This document shows, one piece after another, positions 9,428 through 19,168 of a stretch of 64,000 nt of DNA; the first letter of the stretch is position 1; every line of letters starts with the position of its first letter. The stretch is taken from assembly GCA_947177035.1 (NCBI GenBank), contig CAMWSS010000005.1:25411-89410 (forward strand), given 5' to 3'. The DNA comes from an uncultured Porphyromonadaceae bacterium (lineage in GTDB: Bacteria > Bacteroidota > Bacteroidia > Bacteroidales > Muribaculaceae). A model generated the notes under the pieces. It made no database searches. It was not told the origin of the DNA and worked only from the letters and a program-made list of their open reading frames with translations. The position numbers and the translations under genes are program-made.

Positions 9428-10639
9428 TTATTCGGGAGTCGAGAATATCACTATGCGATTCCAGTTGTTTGTTCCATAGGGCTGTACAGACGAGCCTTCG
9501 GCTGATTTTGTCAGACGTGACGGAGCGATGCCATAGTCGTTGACAAGGATGTCGAAGACAGCCTGTGCACGACGCTCGGAAAGTTTCTGGTTGTAGGCCG
9601 ACGATCCGGTGTTTTTGTCGGCATAGCCGGTGATCACGATGTTGGCGTCGGGGTTTGCTTTCATGTATTCGGCCACGTTGTAGACGTTGACCATTTCCAT
9701 TGCGGACACTTTGGCCGAGTTAAGCGAGAAGCGAACAGTGCTCATGAGCGGAGCGTTGACCACGACTGTCTCAGTGACCTGTGTCACTTCGGGGCAGGGG
9801 AGCTGGGCCTGGGCTTCGGCGAGAGCCGCTCCGGTGGCCGCCAGTTCGCCGCGCAGGTCGTTGACCTGTCCGTTGAGGTTGGCTATGTAGGCGTCGTATG
9901 CGCATGGGTCGTATTCCTGGAATGAGCGTCCGCCGATGTTGACAGTCAGTCCGCCGGTGGCTCTGAAGTCGATGTCGATGGGGCGTCCTTCGACTATGTC
10001 ATTGTAGTTGTCGCCGGCAAACACGGCGCGTCCTTCGAGGAATAGGTCGACATATTTGCAGAGCCGGAATTTGAGTTGCAGGCCGGCGCTGACGGGCAGT
10101 GACCAGACGTTGGTCTTGTGGTGGCCGGTGCGGTCACGCACGTTGACTTCGCCCGAAGGGCGGAAGTTCCAGTTGTATGCTCCGCCGAGACCGATGAACG
10201 GGATGACGCTTACCGGCCTTGAGAGGTTGACACCGGCGATGGAGTTACACATGTCCCACATCAGGTCGAGGTTGAGGTTTGTGCTGTACCAGGAGTAGGC
10301 GCTCTGGTCTTCAAGGTGTTCGTGGGGGTTTGTGTAGAATGCGCTGAAGCGGAATGCGAAGTGGGGTGAGAACCAGCGGCCGACCGCGAGGTTATAGGCT
10401 GCGCCGACTTTCACGTCGTTTGTCTGGTATCCTTCCATCACGGGGATGTTGATTCCGGCGCCGGCCTGAATGAACCAGCCATCGCGCCATGAGCTGAAGT
10501 ATCGGGGTTTGCATGGCGATTCCACCACGGTGACTGATTCCTGTTCGGTCACCATCACGGTTTCCTGCGCCGTGATTCCCTCGGAGGCGATGACAGAGCC
10601 GCAGATTGCGGCGGCGGAGATAAGAACGCGATGTTTCAT
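9428..10639 (-). CDS. OmpA-family outer membrane protein
   Basis: N-term beta-barrel; C-term OmpA peptidoglycan-binding domain ITGYADKNTGSSAYNQKLSERRAQAV. Confidence 0.88.
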   Translation of the reverse strand: MKHRVLISAAAICGSVIASEGITAQETVMVTEQESVTVVESPCKPRYFSSWRDGWFIQAGAGINIPVMEGYQTNDVKVGAAYNLAVGRWFSPHFAFRFSAFYTNPHEHLEDQSAYSWYSTNLNLDLMWDMCNSIAGVNLSRPVSVIPFIGLGGAYNWNFRPSGEVNVRDRTGHHKTNVWSLPVSAGLQLKFRLCKYVDLFLEGRAVFAGDNYNDIVEGRPIDIDFRATGGLTVNIGGRSFQEYDPCAYDAYIANLNGQVNDLRGELAATGAALAEAQAQLPCPEVTQVTETVVVNAPLMSTVRFSLNSAKVSAMEMVNVYNVAEYMKANPDANIVITGYADKNTGSSAYNQKLSERRAQAVFDILVNDYGIAPSRLTKSAEGSSVQPYGTNNWNRIVIFSTPE

Positions 10640-10803
10640 AGTTGCTGTCTGAGGTGAGTTAGAGAAGTTAGTTGAGTAAGAAGTTGAAAGTTGTTTTTGT
10701 TGTTTTTATGCTTTAATAACATACTCCGCTTCTTGAAAGTTCATCTCATGGCAAAAAGAGGCAGGAGAGTGTTGCGCTGATGCGTCACACTCTCCTGCCG
10801 GAG

Positions 10804-10875
10804 TACCCCCGTAGGGAATCAAACCCTAATCTGATGAACCGGAATCATCTATTCTATTCGTTGAACTACAGGGGC
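10804..10875 (-). tRNA. tRNA-Arg (anticodon CCG)
   Basis: Cloverleaf folds by eye on minus strand; acceptor GCCCCTG/CGGGGGT, anticodon arm GATGA-TTCCGGT-TCATC, T-arm GGGTTTGATTCCC. Confidence 0.9.
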
Positions 10876-10891
10876 GTCGTTAATTCGGATG

Positions 10892-10923
10892 CAAAGTTAG
10901 TCAAAGTTGCCGATATTTCCAAA
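10892..10923 (-). promoter_or_regulatory. Bacteroidales-type promoter for tRNA-Arg
   Basis: Minus strand TTTG-N20-TAACTTTG (CAAAGTTA 10892-10899; CAAA 10920-10923). Confidence 0.7.
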
Positions 10924-11268
10924 TTTTTGTTTGCGGGATTTGTCGTTGTGGCGAGAGAGGGTGCGGTTGATTATGCTGTCGTAGCCGAGCATCATCGCGG
11001 TGCAGGCGGCGGCGATCACCGCAACAGGCACGGTGACTGACATTGAGAAGGCCGGCATGGTGATGCTGGCCAAGGCGCGGGCGATGATGTAGCCCGCAAG
11101 GCCGAGTATGGCGGCGGCGACCAGACCGATGGCCACTCTGTTGGCTATGCGGCGCCGTCGGGCGCGTCGGGCGATTCGCTTCATGACGGCGGCGGAGAAG
11201 CCTGGTGCCGGCTGGAATCGGGGGCCGGAGCTCAGGTTGTGGATGGCGTTCTGGAGATTAGTCTTCAT
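10897..11268 (-). CDS. small membrane protein downstream of sigma factor (possible anti-sigma-like)
   Basis: Two hydrophobic segments after a basic stretch (RRARRRRIANRV); overlaps the sigma factor gene. Confidence 0.55.
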   Translation of the reverse strand: MKTNLQNAIHNLSSGPRFQPAPGFSAAVMKRIARRARRRRIANRVAIGLVAAAILGLAGYIIARALASITMPAFSMSVTVPVAVIAAACTAMMLGYDSIINRTLSRHNDKSRKQKFGNIGNFD

Positions 11269-11806
11269 GAGTTATTAACGTGTAGAGTTTGCGCCGGGTT
11301 CGCATCAGTTTGACTTTTACGTTGCTGAGGGTCAGTCCGGTCACCTGGGCCACTTCGGCCAGGGGGAGATTGCTGAAATAGTGCAGGGTGATGAGCGCCC
11401 GTTCGTCGGGGGCGAGGCGTTCGATCGCTCTGGAGAGTGCGGCTTCGCGGTCGGCGTCGGCCGGAGAGTCAAGCAGGGAGTCGACGTCGGCGTCGGCCAC
11501 GTCGGCAGCCAGGGTCTCGTCGATTGTCACTGCGGGCATGTGGCGGCGGCGCGTGTGGGATATCGCGGTGGTGTAGGCTATGCGATAGATCCATGTGGCC
11601 ACCGAGCTGTCGCCGCGGAAGTCGGCCAGACGGTCAAATGCTTTTATAAATGTGTCCTGAGCCAGTTCCTCGACGTCTTCCCTGCATGGCACGATGCGTG
11701 CGATCAGAGCGAAAACTCTTTGCGAGTAGTTGCGCACGATCCAGTCGAACCGTTCGGTGCGGCCGGCCACGACATCTTTTATTATCTGGCGTTCGAGTTG
11801 ATCCAT
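11258..11806 (-). CDS. RNA polymerase ECF-type sigma-70 factor
   Basis: Region 2 (DVEELAQDTFIKAFDRLADFRGDSSVATWIYRIAYTTAISHTRRR) and region 4 (LITLHYFSNLPLAEVAQVTGLTLSNVKVKLMRTRRKL). Confidence 0.92.
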   Translation of the reverse strand: MDQLERQIIKDVVAGRTERFDWIVRNYSQRVFALIARIVPCREDVEELAQDTFIKAFDRLADFRGDSSVATWIYRIAYTTAISHTRRRHMPAVTIDETLAADVADADVDSLLDSPADADREAALSRAIERLAPDERALITLHYFSNLPLAEVAQVTGLTLSNVKVKLMRTRRKLYTLITHED

Positions 11807-11922
11807 TCTGACCGTTTAGACGCATGGCAGGAAAATCGGTTACATGGTGTAACCTTTTTTTGAGATGGGCGTCAAAACGGGTGCAAAGAAACTTAAAAAC
11901 CATTAATTAACCAAATCTCATT

Positions 11923-12336
11923 ATGGACCTCACCCCTGTTTTTGTTACCGCCACTATTTTCGGCGTGCTCTACAAAGTCATTGAACTGCTCGTGCGCCGC
12001 AAGGAACGTCTCCGGCTGATCGAAAAAATCACTGAGCTTCCTCCTGAACTGCTGGTCGACAAGCTGCCCGGCCTAAAGAGTATGCAGAGTCTGCTCAACA
12101 GCGACGCCGACACCGATTTCGGCAGTTCTAAATTCGTCACCCTGCGCTGGGGATGCCTCATCTGCGGCATCGGTCTGGGCATGCTTATAGGCGGTATCTA
12201 CATGGCCTGCAATCCTGACATCGCGTCCTGGCGCACCCGCGACATGATCGTTGGCGGCAGCATATTGCTTTCGGGCGCTGTCGGCCTGATCACGGCCTTT
12301 GTCCTGGAGTATAACATGCGTCGCAAAAAGGATTGA
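11923..12336 (+). CDS. DUF6249-like small membrane protein
   Basis: Three hydrophobic segments and basic C-terminus; ATG after AT-rich leader. Confidence 0.6.
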   Translation: MDLTPVFVTATIFGVLYKVIELLVRRKERLRLIEKITELPPELLVDKLPGLKSMQSLLNSDADTDFGSSKFVTLRWGCLICGIGLGMLIGGIYMACNPDIASWRTRDMIVGGSILLSGAVGLITAFVLEYNMRRKKD

Positions 12337-12360
12337 CGTGCATTTTATCACTCATCTTCG

Positions 12361-12401
12361 CACCGGATGCGCCGTATCGTCGGATCCGGTGATTTTTTTT
12401 T
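12361..12401 (+). terminator. intrinsic terminator
   Basis: caccggat/atccggtg stem followed by a nine-T run. Confidence 0.75.
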
Positions 12402-12430
12402 GGCCGGTTGGCGAAAACTTTTTAACTTTG
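12399..12430 (+). promoter_or_regulatory. Bacteroidales-type promoter upstream of nagB-like gene
   Basis: TTTG (12399-12402)-N20-TAACTTTG (12423-12430); -33 box overlaps the upstream terminator T-tract. Confidence 0.75.
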
Positions 12431-12474
12431 CATCATATTAATAACCCCTCACATATCATAATCAATTATTTTCC

Positions 12475-14460
12475 ATGAGAACTAATCTCAGCTCTAAAAT
12501 CAAGCTCGACAGCATTCCCAAGCGCTATTATGCGCCGGATGACGAGATCGAAGCCGCAGCTCTTACTCGGGAGGAGAAAATCGATACCCGAATTTATGAA
12601 ACAGTAGCCGAGGGCAGCGAGGGCATCGCCCAGCACCTGATCAACGCGATGAAACGCGCCGAGGCCAAGAAGGGCAAATTCGTGCTCGGCATCGGAGCCG
12701 GCGGCAGCACCGCGCCGGTCTATTCAGCGCTGATCGACCTTTATAAGGCCGGAAAGGTGAGCTTCAAGAATACGGTGGTCTACAACCTGACAGAGTTCTA
12801 TAATGAAGGCTTGACAGACGGTCCGTCGACCATGGCCAGCCTGCGTGAGAACTTTTTGGATCACGTTGACGTGCCGGCAGAAAATATCCATAGTTTCAAT
12901 GTGGGTCTTGACCGCACCAAGGTGGCCGAAGGTTGCCGCGAATATGAGATGCAGATCGAGAACGAGGGCGGTCTTGATCTGGCCCTTCCGCAGGTAGGTT
13001 CTCATGGCGCAGTCGGTTTCAATGAACCCGGCGCTTCGATTTCAAGCATCTGCCGCCTGGTGCTTCTGACCGCAGAGCAGCGTCAGAGCGTGGCTTCGAG
13101 CTATAAGGTAGACACCCCTCCGACCACCGCTCTGACCATGGGTATGAACACGATCCTCAAGGCCAAGCGCATCATCACCATGGCATGGGGCGAAAATCGT
13201 GCGGAAGTTGTGGCTCAGGCTGTTGAAGGCCCGATGACGCCCAATGTGCCCGCGTCGCTGCTCCAGTCGCATCCGCACACGACTCTGGTCGTGGACGTGA
13301 CTGCCGCCGAGAATCTGACCCGCATTTCGCATCCGTGGATGGTGACCAACTGCGAGTGGAACGATAAGCTGATACGCCGTGCCATCGTCTGGCTCTGCCA
13401 GCAGACCGGCAAGCCTATCCTGAAGCTGACCAACCAGGATTACAGCGATCACGGTCTTGGCGAACTGCTCACGATCTATGGCTCGGGCTATAATGTCAAC
13501 ATCAAGGTGTTCAACGAGCTACAGCACACTATCACCGGCTGGCCCGGCGGCAAACCCAATGCCGACGACACTTATCGTCCGGAGCGCGCAAATCCGTATC
13601 CGAAGCGTGTGATCGTGTTCTCGCCTCATCCCGACGATGACGTGATTTCGATGGGCGGCACGTTCAAGCGCCTTGTGGATCAGGGCCATGACGTGCATGT
13701 GGCTTATGAAACTTCGGGCAATATCGCCGTTGGCGACGAGGATATGATGCGTTATATCATGCTGAATGATTATATCGCTCCGATCTTTGGCTTCGATAAT
13801 GATAATTTCAAGCAGAAGAGCAAGGAAATCAATGAGTACGTGGCCAACAAGCAGCCCGGCGACATGGACAGCGCCGATATCCGCACGATCAAGACCATGA
13901 TCCGCCAGGCCGAGGCCCGCACCGCCTGCAAGTGGATGGGCGTGAAGCCGGAGAATGTGCACTTCCTGCGTCTGCCCTTCTATGAGACTGGCGCCATCAA
14001 GAAAGGCGATCTGACTGAGAAGGATATCGCAATTGTGCGTGAGCTGATTCTGAGCGTGAAGCCTCACCAGATTTTCGTTGCCGGTGACCTGGCCGATCCT
14101 CATGGCACTCACCGTGTGTGCACGGACGCCGTTCTGGCCGTGATCGACGAGTTCAAGGACGAGGATTGGATGCAGGATTGCCGCATCTGGATGTATCGCG
14201 GCGCATGGGCAGAGTGGGAGATCGACCATATCGAGATGGCCGTGCCTATTTCGCCTGAGGAGCTTCGCTTCAAGCGCAATTCGATTCTGAAGCATCAGAG
14301 CCAGATGGAGAATGCTCCTTTCCTTGGCGATGACGACCGTCTGTTCTGGCAGCGTGCCGAGGAGCGCAACCGCGCCACCGCGAAGCTGTATGAGTCGCTT
14401 GGCCTGGCCAGCTATGAGGCCATGGAGGCGTTTGTGCAGTATCACCCGATACGCGACTGA
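12475..14460 (+). CDS. nagB: NagB-like (glucosamine-6-phosphate deaminase family) domain fused to PIG-L/LmbE deacetylase-like domain
   Basis: NagB-family N-terminal half (GFNEPGASISS, ALTMGMNTILKAKRI) and LmbE motif VFSPHPDDDVISMGGTF in the C-terminal half. Confidence 0.85.
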   Translation: MRTNLSSKIKLDSIPKRYYAPDDEIEAAALTREEKIDTRIYETVAEGSEGIAQHLINAMKRAEAKKGKFVLGIGAGGSTAPVYSALIDLYKAGKVSFKNTVVYNLTEFYNEGLTDGPSTMASLRENFLDHVDVPAENIHSFNVGLDRTKVAEGCREYEMQIENEGGLDLALPQVGSHGAVGFNEPGASISSICRLVLLTAEQRQSVASSYKVDTPPTTALTMGMNTILKAKRIITMAWGENRAEVVAQAVEGPMTPNVPASLLQSHPHTTLVVDVTAAENLTRISHPWMVTNCEWNDKLIRRAIVWLCQQTGKPILKLTNQDYSDHGLGELLTIYGSGYNVNIKVFNELQHTITGWPGGKPNADDTYRPERANPYPKRVIVFSPHPDDDVISMGGTFKRLVDQGHDVHVAYETSGNIAVGDEDMMRYIMLNDYIAPIFGFDNDNFKQKSKEINEYVANKQPGDMDSADIRTIKTMIRQAEARTACKWMGVKPENVHFLRLPFYETGAIKKGDLTEKDIAIVRELILSVKPHQIFVAGDLADPHGTHRVCTDAVLAVIDEFKDEDWMQDCRIWMYRGAWAEWEIDHIEMAVPISPEELRFKRNSILKHQSQMENAPFLGDDDRLFWQRAEERNRATAKLYESLGLASYEAMEAFVQYHPIRD

Positions 14461-14492
14461 TCTTCTTTAGTGTAAGACAGACCGAAACATTG

Positions 14493-14530
14493 AAGCGGGG
14501 GCGCGTGTCGGCGTCCCCGCTTATTTTTTT
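14493..14530 (+). terminator. intrinsic terminator after nagB-like gene
   Basis: aagcgggg...ccccgctt stem followed by attttttt. Confidence 0.8.
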
Positions 14531-14547
14531 AACAGATATATAATAAT

Positions 14548-15135
14548 ATGGAGTATTCGTTTCATTCTGAGAATATCAATCAGAGGCAGCTGGGCGAGGT
14601 GACGGAGTGTCTGCGCCGCGGCGGCGTGATTGTGTATCCGACTGACACGCATCACGCTCTTGGTTGCGATGCGTTGAATGTGTCGGCGATCGCGGCGTTG
14701 TGTAAGCTCAAGGGGATCAATCCCGAGAAGCAGACTCTGTCGATTGTGTGTGCGTCGTTGAGCCAGGCGTCGGTCTATGCCCGGATTGATAATCGGGCGT
14801 TTGCCATCATGCGTGCCAATCTGCCCGGTCCGTTCACGTTTATTTTGCCTGTGGCTCCGACTTTGCCGAAGGCGTTCAAGGGCAGGCGTCAGGTCGGGGT
14901 GCGCATTCCTGCCGCTCCGATAGCCATGGCTCTTGCCGAGGATCTCGGGGGGCCGTTGTTGAGCGGTTCGATCGGTGATTCCGATCCGTATGCCTATGAG
15001 CATGCTGTGTCAGCGATCGTGACCGATGCCGGGGTTGATGCTGATGAGGCGCGAAGCAGTTCGGCGATTGTTGATCTGACGGATTCGTCGGATCCGGTGA
15101 TCGTGAGGGAGGGGCCGGTAGAGTTGTTAGTGTAG
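14548..15135 (+). CDS. L-threonylcarbamoyladenylate synthase (Sua5/YciO/YrdC family)
   Basis: GGVIVYPTDTHHALGCDA, KGINPEKQTLSIVC, LPGPFTFILP motifs. Confidence 0.9.
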   Translation: MEYSFHSENINQRQLGEVTECLRRGGVIVYPTDTHHALGCDALNVSAIAALCKLKGINPEKQTLSIVCASLSQASVYARIDNRAFAIMRANLPGPFTFILPVAPTLPKAFKGRRQVGVRIPAAPIAMALAEDLGGPLLSGSIGDSDPYAYEHAVSAIVTDAGVDADEARSSSAIVDLTDSSDPVIVREGPVELLV

Positions 15136-17337
15136 GGCGTCGATCGTCGAGGGTTGCGCCACGAGCCAGAGCACGTCGCCGGCGTGGAATTCCGTGTCGG
15201 CTTCGGGGGCGATGTATTCTCGTCCGCGCTGGATCGCCACGATCAGGGCGCGGAATGAGTTGCGCAGGTCGGCCGATGCGACTGTCTGGCCGATAAGCGG
15301 CGATTTGCCTGAGAGTTGCACGTGGTCGAATCTGACTTCTTCGGCGGGTGAAGAGTAGGCGCTTTCGTTTTCGCCGGCTTCCATCAGCGGGGTGATGCGC
15401 TGTATCTGTTCTTCGGTGCCGATTATGCCGACGTTGTCGCCCGGGTAGAGTCTTTCGTTTCCGCCGGGCACGGGGATCATGCATCCGCCGCGCTGTATGG
15501 ACGCGATGTTGATTCCGTAGCGGCGGCGCACGTTGCTGAAACTTAGGCGTTCGCCGACGAAGGGGCAGTCATAGCCGACTTGCACGAAGGCCATGTGTAT
15601 GTCGCTGACCAGGTTGTTGTTGGCTCCGGAGCGTCGCAGTTCGCGTTCGTTGAGGTTGTTGAGGAATTTTGATTCGATGCGCGCCAGGCGGTGGTGTACG
15701 CGTCGGGAGATGAAGATGGATCCGAGTGCGAATGTCGCGCCGCCGAGGGTGATGCCGATTGCCCAGCCGAAGGAGTTGCCGATTACGTAGACCACGAAGC
15801 CCATGGCGATCATCAGGCGGAAGAGGCTCATGACGATGAGGGGCAGGTCGAAGCGTGCGTTGGCTTCGCGGAGGCGTTTTCGTTCGGTTGCTTTTGATGC
15901 CGGGTAGGTGAGGGCCAGGAGGAAGGGCGACATGGCCGCGAGGGTTATGACGCAGGTGAGGAGCCGGCCTGTCCAGCCCTGGATGTAGGCCGCGATGAAT
16001 GTGGCGAGATATGATTTGCAGAGTATGGTTATTGCGGTTAGCACGATTCCGTAGAGGAGTATGCGCCAGATGTAGCGTCGCAGGACGCTTTTCCAGAGTG
16101 TTTTTGTTTCGCTTTCGGCGCGTGCGGTGGCCGAGTAGCGGTCGATGAGGAAGCGGAGTCGTCGCGGGAGGTGTTTTTCGGAGAATTCGCAGACGGGTTC
16201 GGAGAGGCGGATGAAGTAGGGGGTGGTGAAGGTGGTGAGCACGGAGACAGCCACGACGATGGGGTAGATGTTGGAGTCGAGCACTCCGAGGCTCATGCCG
16301 AGGGTGGCGATGATGAAGGAGAATTCTCCGATCTGAGTGAGCGCGAAGCCTGAGCGGATGGCCACTCTGAGTGTCTGGCCGGTGACGAGCATGCCGAATG
16401 TGCCGAATGTGATCATTCCGGTTATGACGGCGAGCGAGATGACGAGTATCGGTTGCCAGTAGTTTGCGATCACCGAGGGGTTGACCATCATGCCGACGGA
16501 TATGAAGAATACGGCGCCGAACAGGTCTTTGATCGGGGAGATTACGTGTTCGATCCGTTCGGCCATGCTTGTGCCGGCGATTATTGAGCCCATGACGAAT
16601 GCTCCGAGCGCGAGCGAGAAGCCGCAGAGCACCGAGAAGACTGCCATGCCGAGGCAGAGGGCCATGGAGATCACGAGCAGGGTTTCGTCGGTCAGGTGGC
16701 GGCGGATCATGTTGAGGGCAGAGGGGAGCATGTATGTGCCGACCAGGAACCATATTATGAGGAAGAATGCGAGTTTGGCGATGCTGTAGAGCATTTCGCC
16801 TCCTTCGACTGTCTGGTTGATGGCGATCGAGGAGAGGATCACCATCATGACGACGGCGAAGAGGTCTTCGACGATGAGCACGGCGAGTACTTGCGATGCA
16901 AACCGGCGGTGGCGCAGCCCGAGGTCGGTGAGTGCCTTGAGTATGATGGTTGTGGATGACATGGAGATCATGCCTCCGAGGAAGAGGCTGTTGATCTGGG
17001 AGAATCCGAGCAGGCGGCCTATGGCGCATCCGGTGGCCATCATGCCTATGATTATGATCAGCGCGGTTACGATGGCCGATCCTCCGGCGCTGAGCAGTTT
17101 TTTGAAGCTGAATTCGAGGCCGAGCGAGAACAGGAGCACGACGATGCCGATTTCGGCCCAGAAGTCGATGTTGTCGGCATGGGCGACTGTCGGCAGGTAT
17201 GTGAAGTTGGGGCTTGCCAGAAATCCGGCGACTATGTAGCCGAGGACAACCGGTTGCCGGATCCATTTGAACAGGACGGTGACGATGGCTCCGAGGATGA
17301 GGATGAACGCGAGGTCTGTTATCAGGTCTTCGATCAT
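15127..17337 (-). CDS. CPA2-type cation:proton antiporter with C-terminal TrkA-C-like domains
   Basis: ~12 TM helices, LGYIVAGFLASPN, LFSLGLEFS; C-term regulatory domain (ERLYPGDNVGIIGTEEQIQ). Confidence 0.88.
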   Translation of the reverse strand: MIEDLITDLAFILILGAIVTVLFKWIRQPVVLGYIVAGFLASPNFTYLPTVAHADNIDFWAEIGIVVLLFSLGLEFSFKKLLSAGGSAIVTALIIIIGMMATGCAIGRLLGFSQINSLFLGGMISMSSTTIILKALTDLGLRHRRFASQVLAVLIVEDLFAVVMMVILSSIAINQTVEGGEMLYSIAKLAFFLIIWFLVGTYMLPSALNMIRRHLTDETLLVISMALCLGMAVFSVLCGFSLALGAFVMGSIIAGTSMAERIEHVISPIKDLFGAVFFISVGMMVNPSVIANYWQPILVISLAVITGMITFGTFGMLVTGQTLRVAIRSGFALTQIGEFSFIIATLGMSLGVLDSNIYPIVVAVSVLTTFTTPYFIRLSEPVCEFSEKHLPRRLRFLIDRYSATARAESETKTLWKSVLRRYIWRILLYGIVLTAITILCKSYLATFIAAYIQGWTGRLLTCVITLAAMSPFLLALTYPASKATERKRLREANARFDLPLIVMSLFRLMIAMGFVVYVIGNSFGWAIGITLGGATFALGSIFISRRVHHRLARIESKFLNNLNERELRRSGANNNLVSDIHMAFVQVGYDCPFVGERLSFSNVRRRYGINIASIQRGGCMIPVPGGNERLYPGDNVGIIGTEEQIQRITPLMEAGENESAYSSPAEEVRFDHVQLSGKSPLIGQTVASADLRNSFRALIVAIQRGREYIAPEADTEFHAGDVLWLVAQPSTIDALH

Positions 17338-18053
17338 TGCAGTTGGTTGGAAAGCGTTATCGAATCGGTTGGCAGCAGGGCTGACAGTTCGCCGAACAGT
17401 TTGATGTAGTTGAGCGATTCGCGGCTGAGCACGATGAGGTTGAGGCGCGTTGTGTGTTCGACGTAGTCATAGTCGACGTATTCGTTGACCAGTCGGACGT
17501 CGTGGCGCGACAGGACTGTGCGATAGGGTTCGATGTCGGTTACTATGGCCCGGACTTTCATCCGGATGATGCGGCTTTCGGAGCCCATGGCGTGGCGGCG
17601 TTCGACTCCTTCGAGTGTGACCAGGATTATGAGAATCAGCAGTGTGGCGGTGATTGAGAGAAGGTAGAGTCCGACTCCGACAGCGAGTCCGATTGTCGAT
17701 ACCATCCAGATTCCGGCGGCAGTGGTCAGTCCGCGGACAGATCCTTTCATCTGTATGATTGCTCCGGCTCCGAGGAAGCCGACGCCGGTTATGACTTGTG
17801 CGGCTATTCGTCCGGGGTCGCCGTTTTTGAGGCCCATGTAGGCCTGGCAGATGTAGATGCTGACGATCATTGCGAGTGTCGCCCCCATGGAGATGAGGGC
17901 GAATGTGCGCAGTCCGGCGGGTTGTCCTTTGCGTTTCCGCTCATAGCCGACGATTGATCCGAGGGTCAGGCTGACGAAGAGTTTGAAGATGGCTTGGGCG
18001 GTGGATATTTCTACCGCTGTCATGTCGAGCCATAGCTGCGTGGCCCAGTTCAT
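17334..18053 (-). CDS. MgtC/SapB-family membrane protein
   Basis: GSIVGYERKRKGQPAGLRTFALISMGATL, GVGFLGAGAIIQ, VRGLTTAAGIW. Confidence 0.92.
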   Translation of the reverse strand: MNWATQLWLDMTAVEISTAQAIFKLFVSLTLGSIVGYERKRKGQPAGLRTFALISMGATLAMIVSIYICQAYMGLKNGDPGRIAAQVITGVGFLGAGAIIQMKGSVRGLTTAAGIWMVSTIGLAVGVGLYLLSITATLLILIILVTLEGVERRHAMGSESRIIRMKVRAIVTDIEPYRTVLSRHDVRLVNEYVDYDYVEHTTRLNLIVLSRESLNYIKLFGELSALLPTDSITLSNQLQ

Positions 18054-19000
18054 TTTTTAAGTTGGAAGTCGAGTGAGCAGAGCCGGTAGTTGTCGGCGAA
18101 GAGTTCTACTTTGTATGTGCCGGGGTTGAGGGCTGTGTTGTTGTCCCAGTAGATTGTGATTCCGCTGATTTCGGCTCCTTCGTATTCGATGTCTTTCTGG
18201 GCAGTGGCTTCGACTCGTCCGTTGTCGTAGGGGAATGTTATGCCGTTGCCTTGCAGGAGGTTGCCTTCGGGCGAGGTTATGCGCAGGAAGATGCTTTTGC
18301 GTCCGACAGGGGTGGAGTTGTTTTGCGGGATGGTGAAGGAGACGGCCAGTTGTTTTGCTTTGGTGATGTTTTTTTCGCGTTTTCCGTTGCTTTTGAGGGC
18401 CTGGATGCTGACTGCGGTGACGTTGAGTTTTTCGGCCAGTTCCATGCGTTGTGTCAGTTCTTTGTTGACTTTGGTCTGTGACTGGACCTGGCTTTCGAGC
18501 CGGTTGGCTTTTGACGCGAGGGTCTGGTTTTCGGTGCGCAGTTGCTGGTTTTCCTGGTTCAGGTCAGCGATCTGTTCGACATAGTGCTTCATGATTCCGC
18601 GCAGTGTGGCGATTTCTTTCTGGAGCTGGGCGATGCGTTCGCTCGAGAGGCGGTCGCGGCGTTTGAGTTCGGCGGTGAGTTCTTCGACTTTGTTTTTTGC
18701 GGCTTCGTATTCGGCGCGGATCGAGTCGTTGTGGAAGAGTTGTACCTGGCCTTCGTGTTGCTGGAACGATGAGTTCAGTTCTTCGTATTGGTTGGCCAGT
18801 TCGAGTTGCTGGTTTTCAAGCATGAGCTCTTCGGTGCGCAACATGGCTTCGTCGAGTTTTTTGTTCTGCTGGAATATGAAGACACCGAGTCCCATGATAA
18901 ATGCCGCGATCACTGCTGCGGCAACTGCCAGATAGGCGCGTTTTTTGTCGCGTCCGCCGGTTGCGGATGGATTGTCCGAGTGGTTGTATTGCTCTGTCAT
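18050..19000 (-). CDS. single-pass membrane protein with long coiled coil
   Basis: One N-terminal TM segment, ~150 aa Glu/Gln-rich coiled coil, C-terminal beta domain; overlaps 17334..18053 gene by 4 bp. Confidence 0.65.
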   Translation of the reverse strand: MTEQYNHSDNPSATGGRDKKRAYLAVAAAVIAAFIMGLGVFIFQQNKKLDEAMLRTEELMLENQQLELANQYEELNSSFQQHEGQVQLFHNDSIRAEYEAAKNKVEELTAELKRRDRLSSERIAQLQKEIATLRGIMKHYVEQIADLNQENQQLRTENQTLASKANRLESQVQSQTKVNKELTQRMELAEKLNVTAVSIQALKSNGKREKNITKAKQLAVSFTIPQNNSTPVGRKSIFLRITSPEGNLLQGNGITFPYDNGRVEATAQKDIEYEGAEISGITIYWDNNTALNPGTYKVELFADNYRLCSLDFQLKK

Positions 19001-19168
19001 AATTTATTAAACAAGCTCTTTGTCGGGGTTGTTTTTTAGTGGCTACAAAAATATGAAATAATCCCGATTTATGCAAATCGGCGTGAACCGTCGGCGTGGT
19101 GTGGGCGTTGTTATGTCAGAACAGTGAAATCAACTAACTTTCAACTTATATTTATATTATCCTGCGTT

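Noticed and set aside
11434-11863. Plus-strand ORFs overlapping the sigma factor gene
   Set aside because: Antisense to a well-supported sigma-70 gene; no independent evidence
15569-17266. 565-aa minus-strand ORF in another frame of the antiporter gene
   Set aside because: Arg/His/Pro-rich translation with no motifs; shadow ORF of the antiporter coding frame
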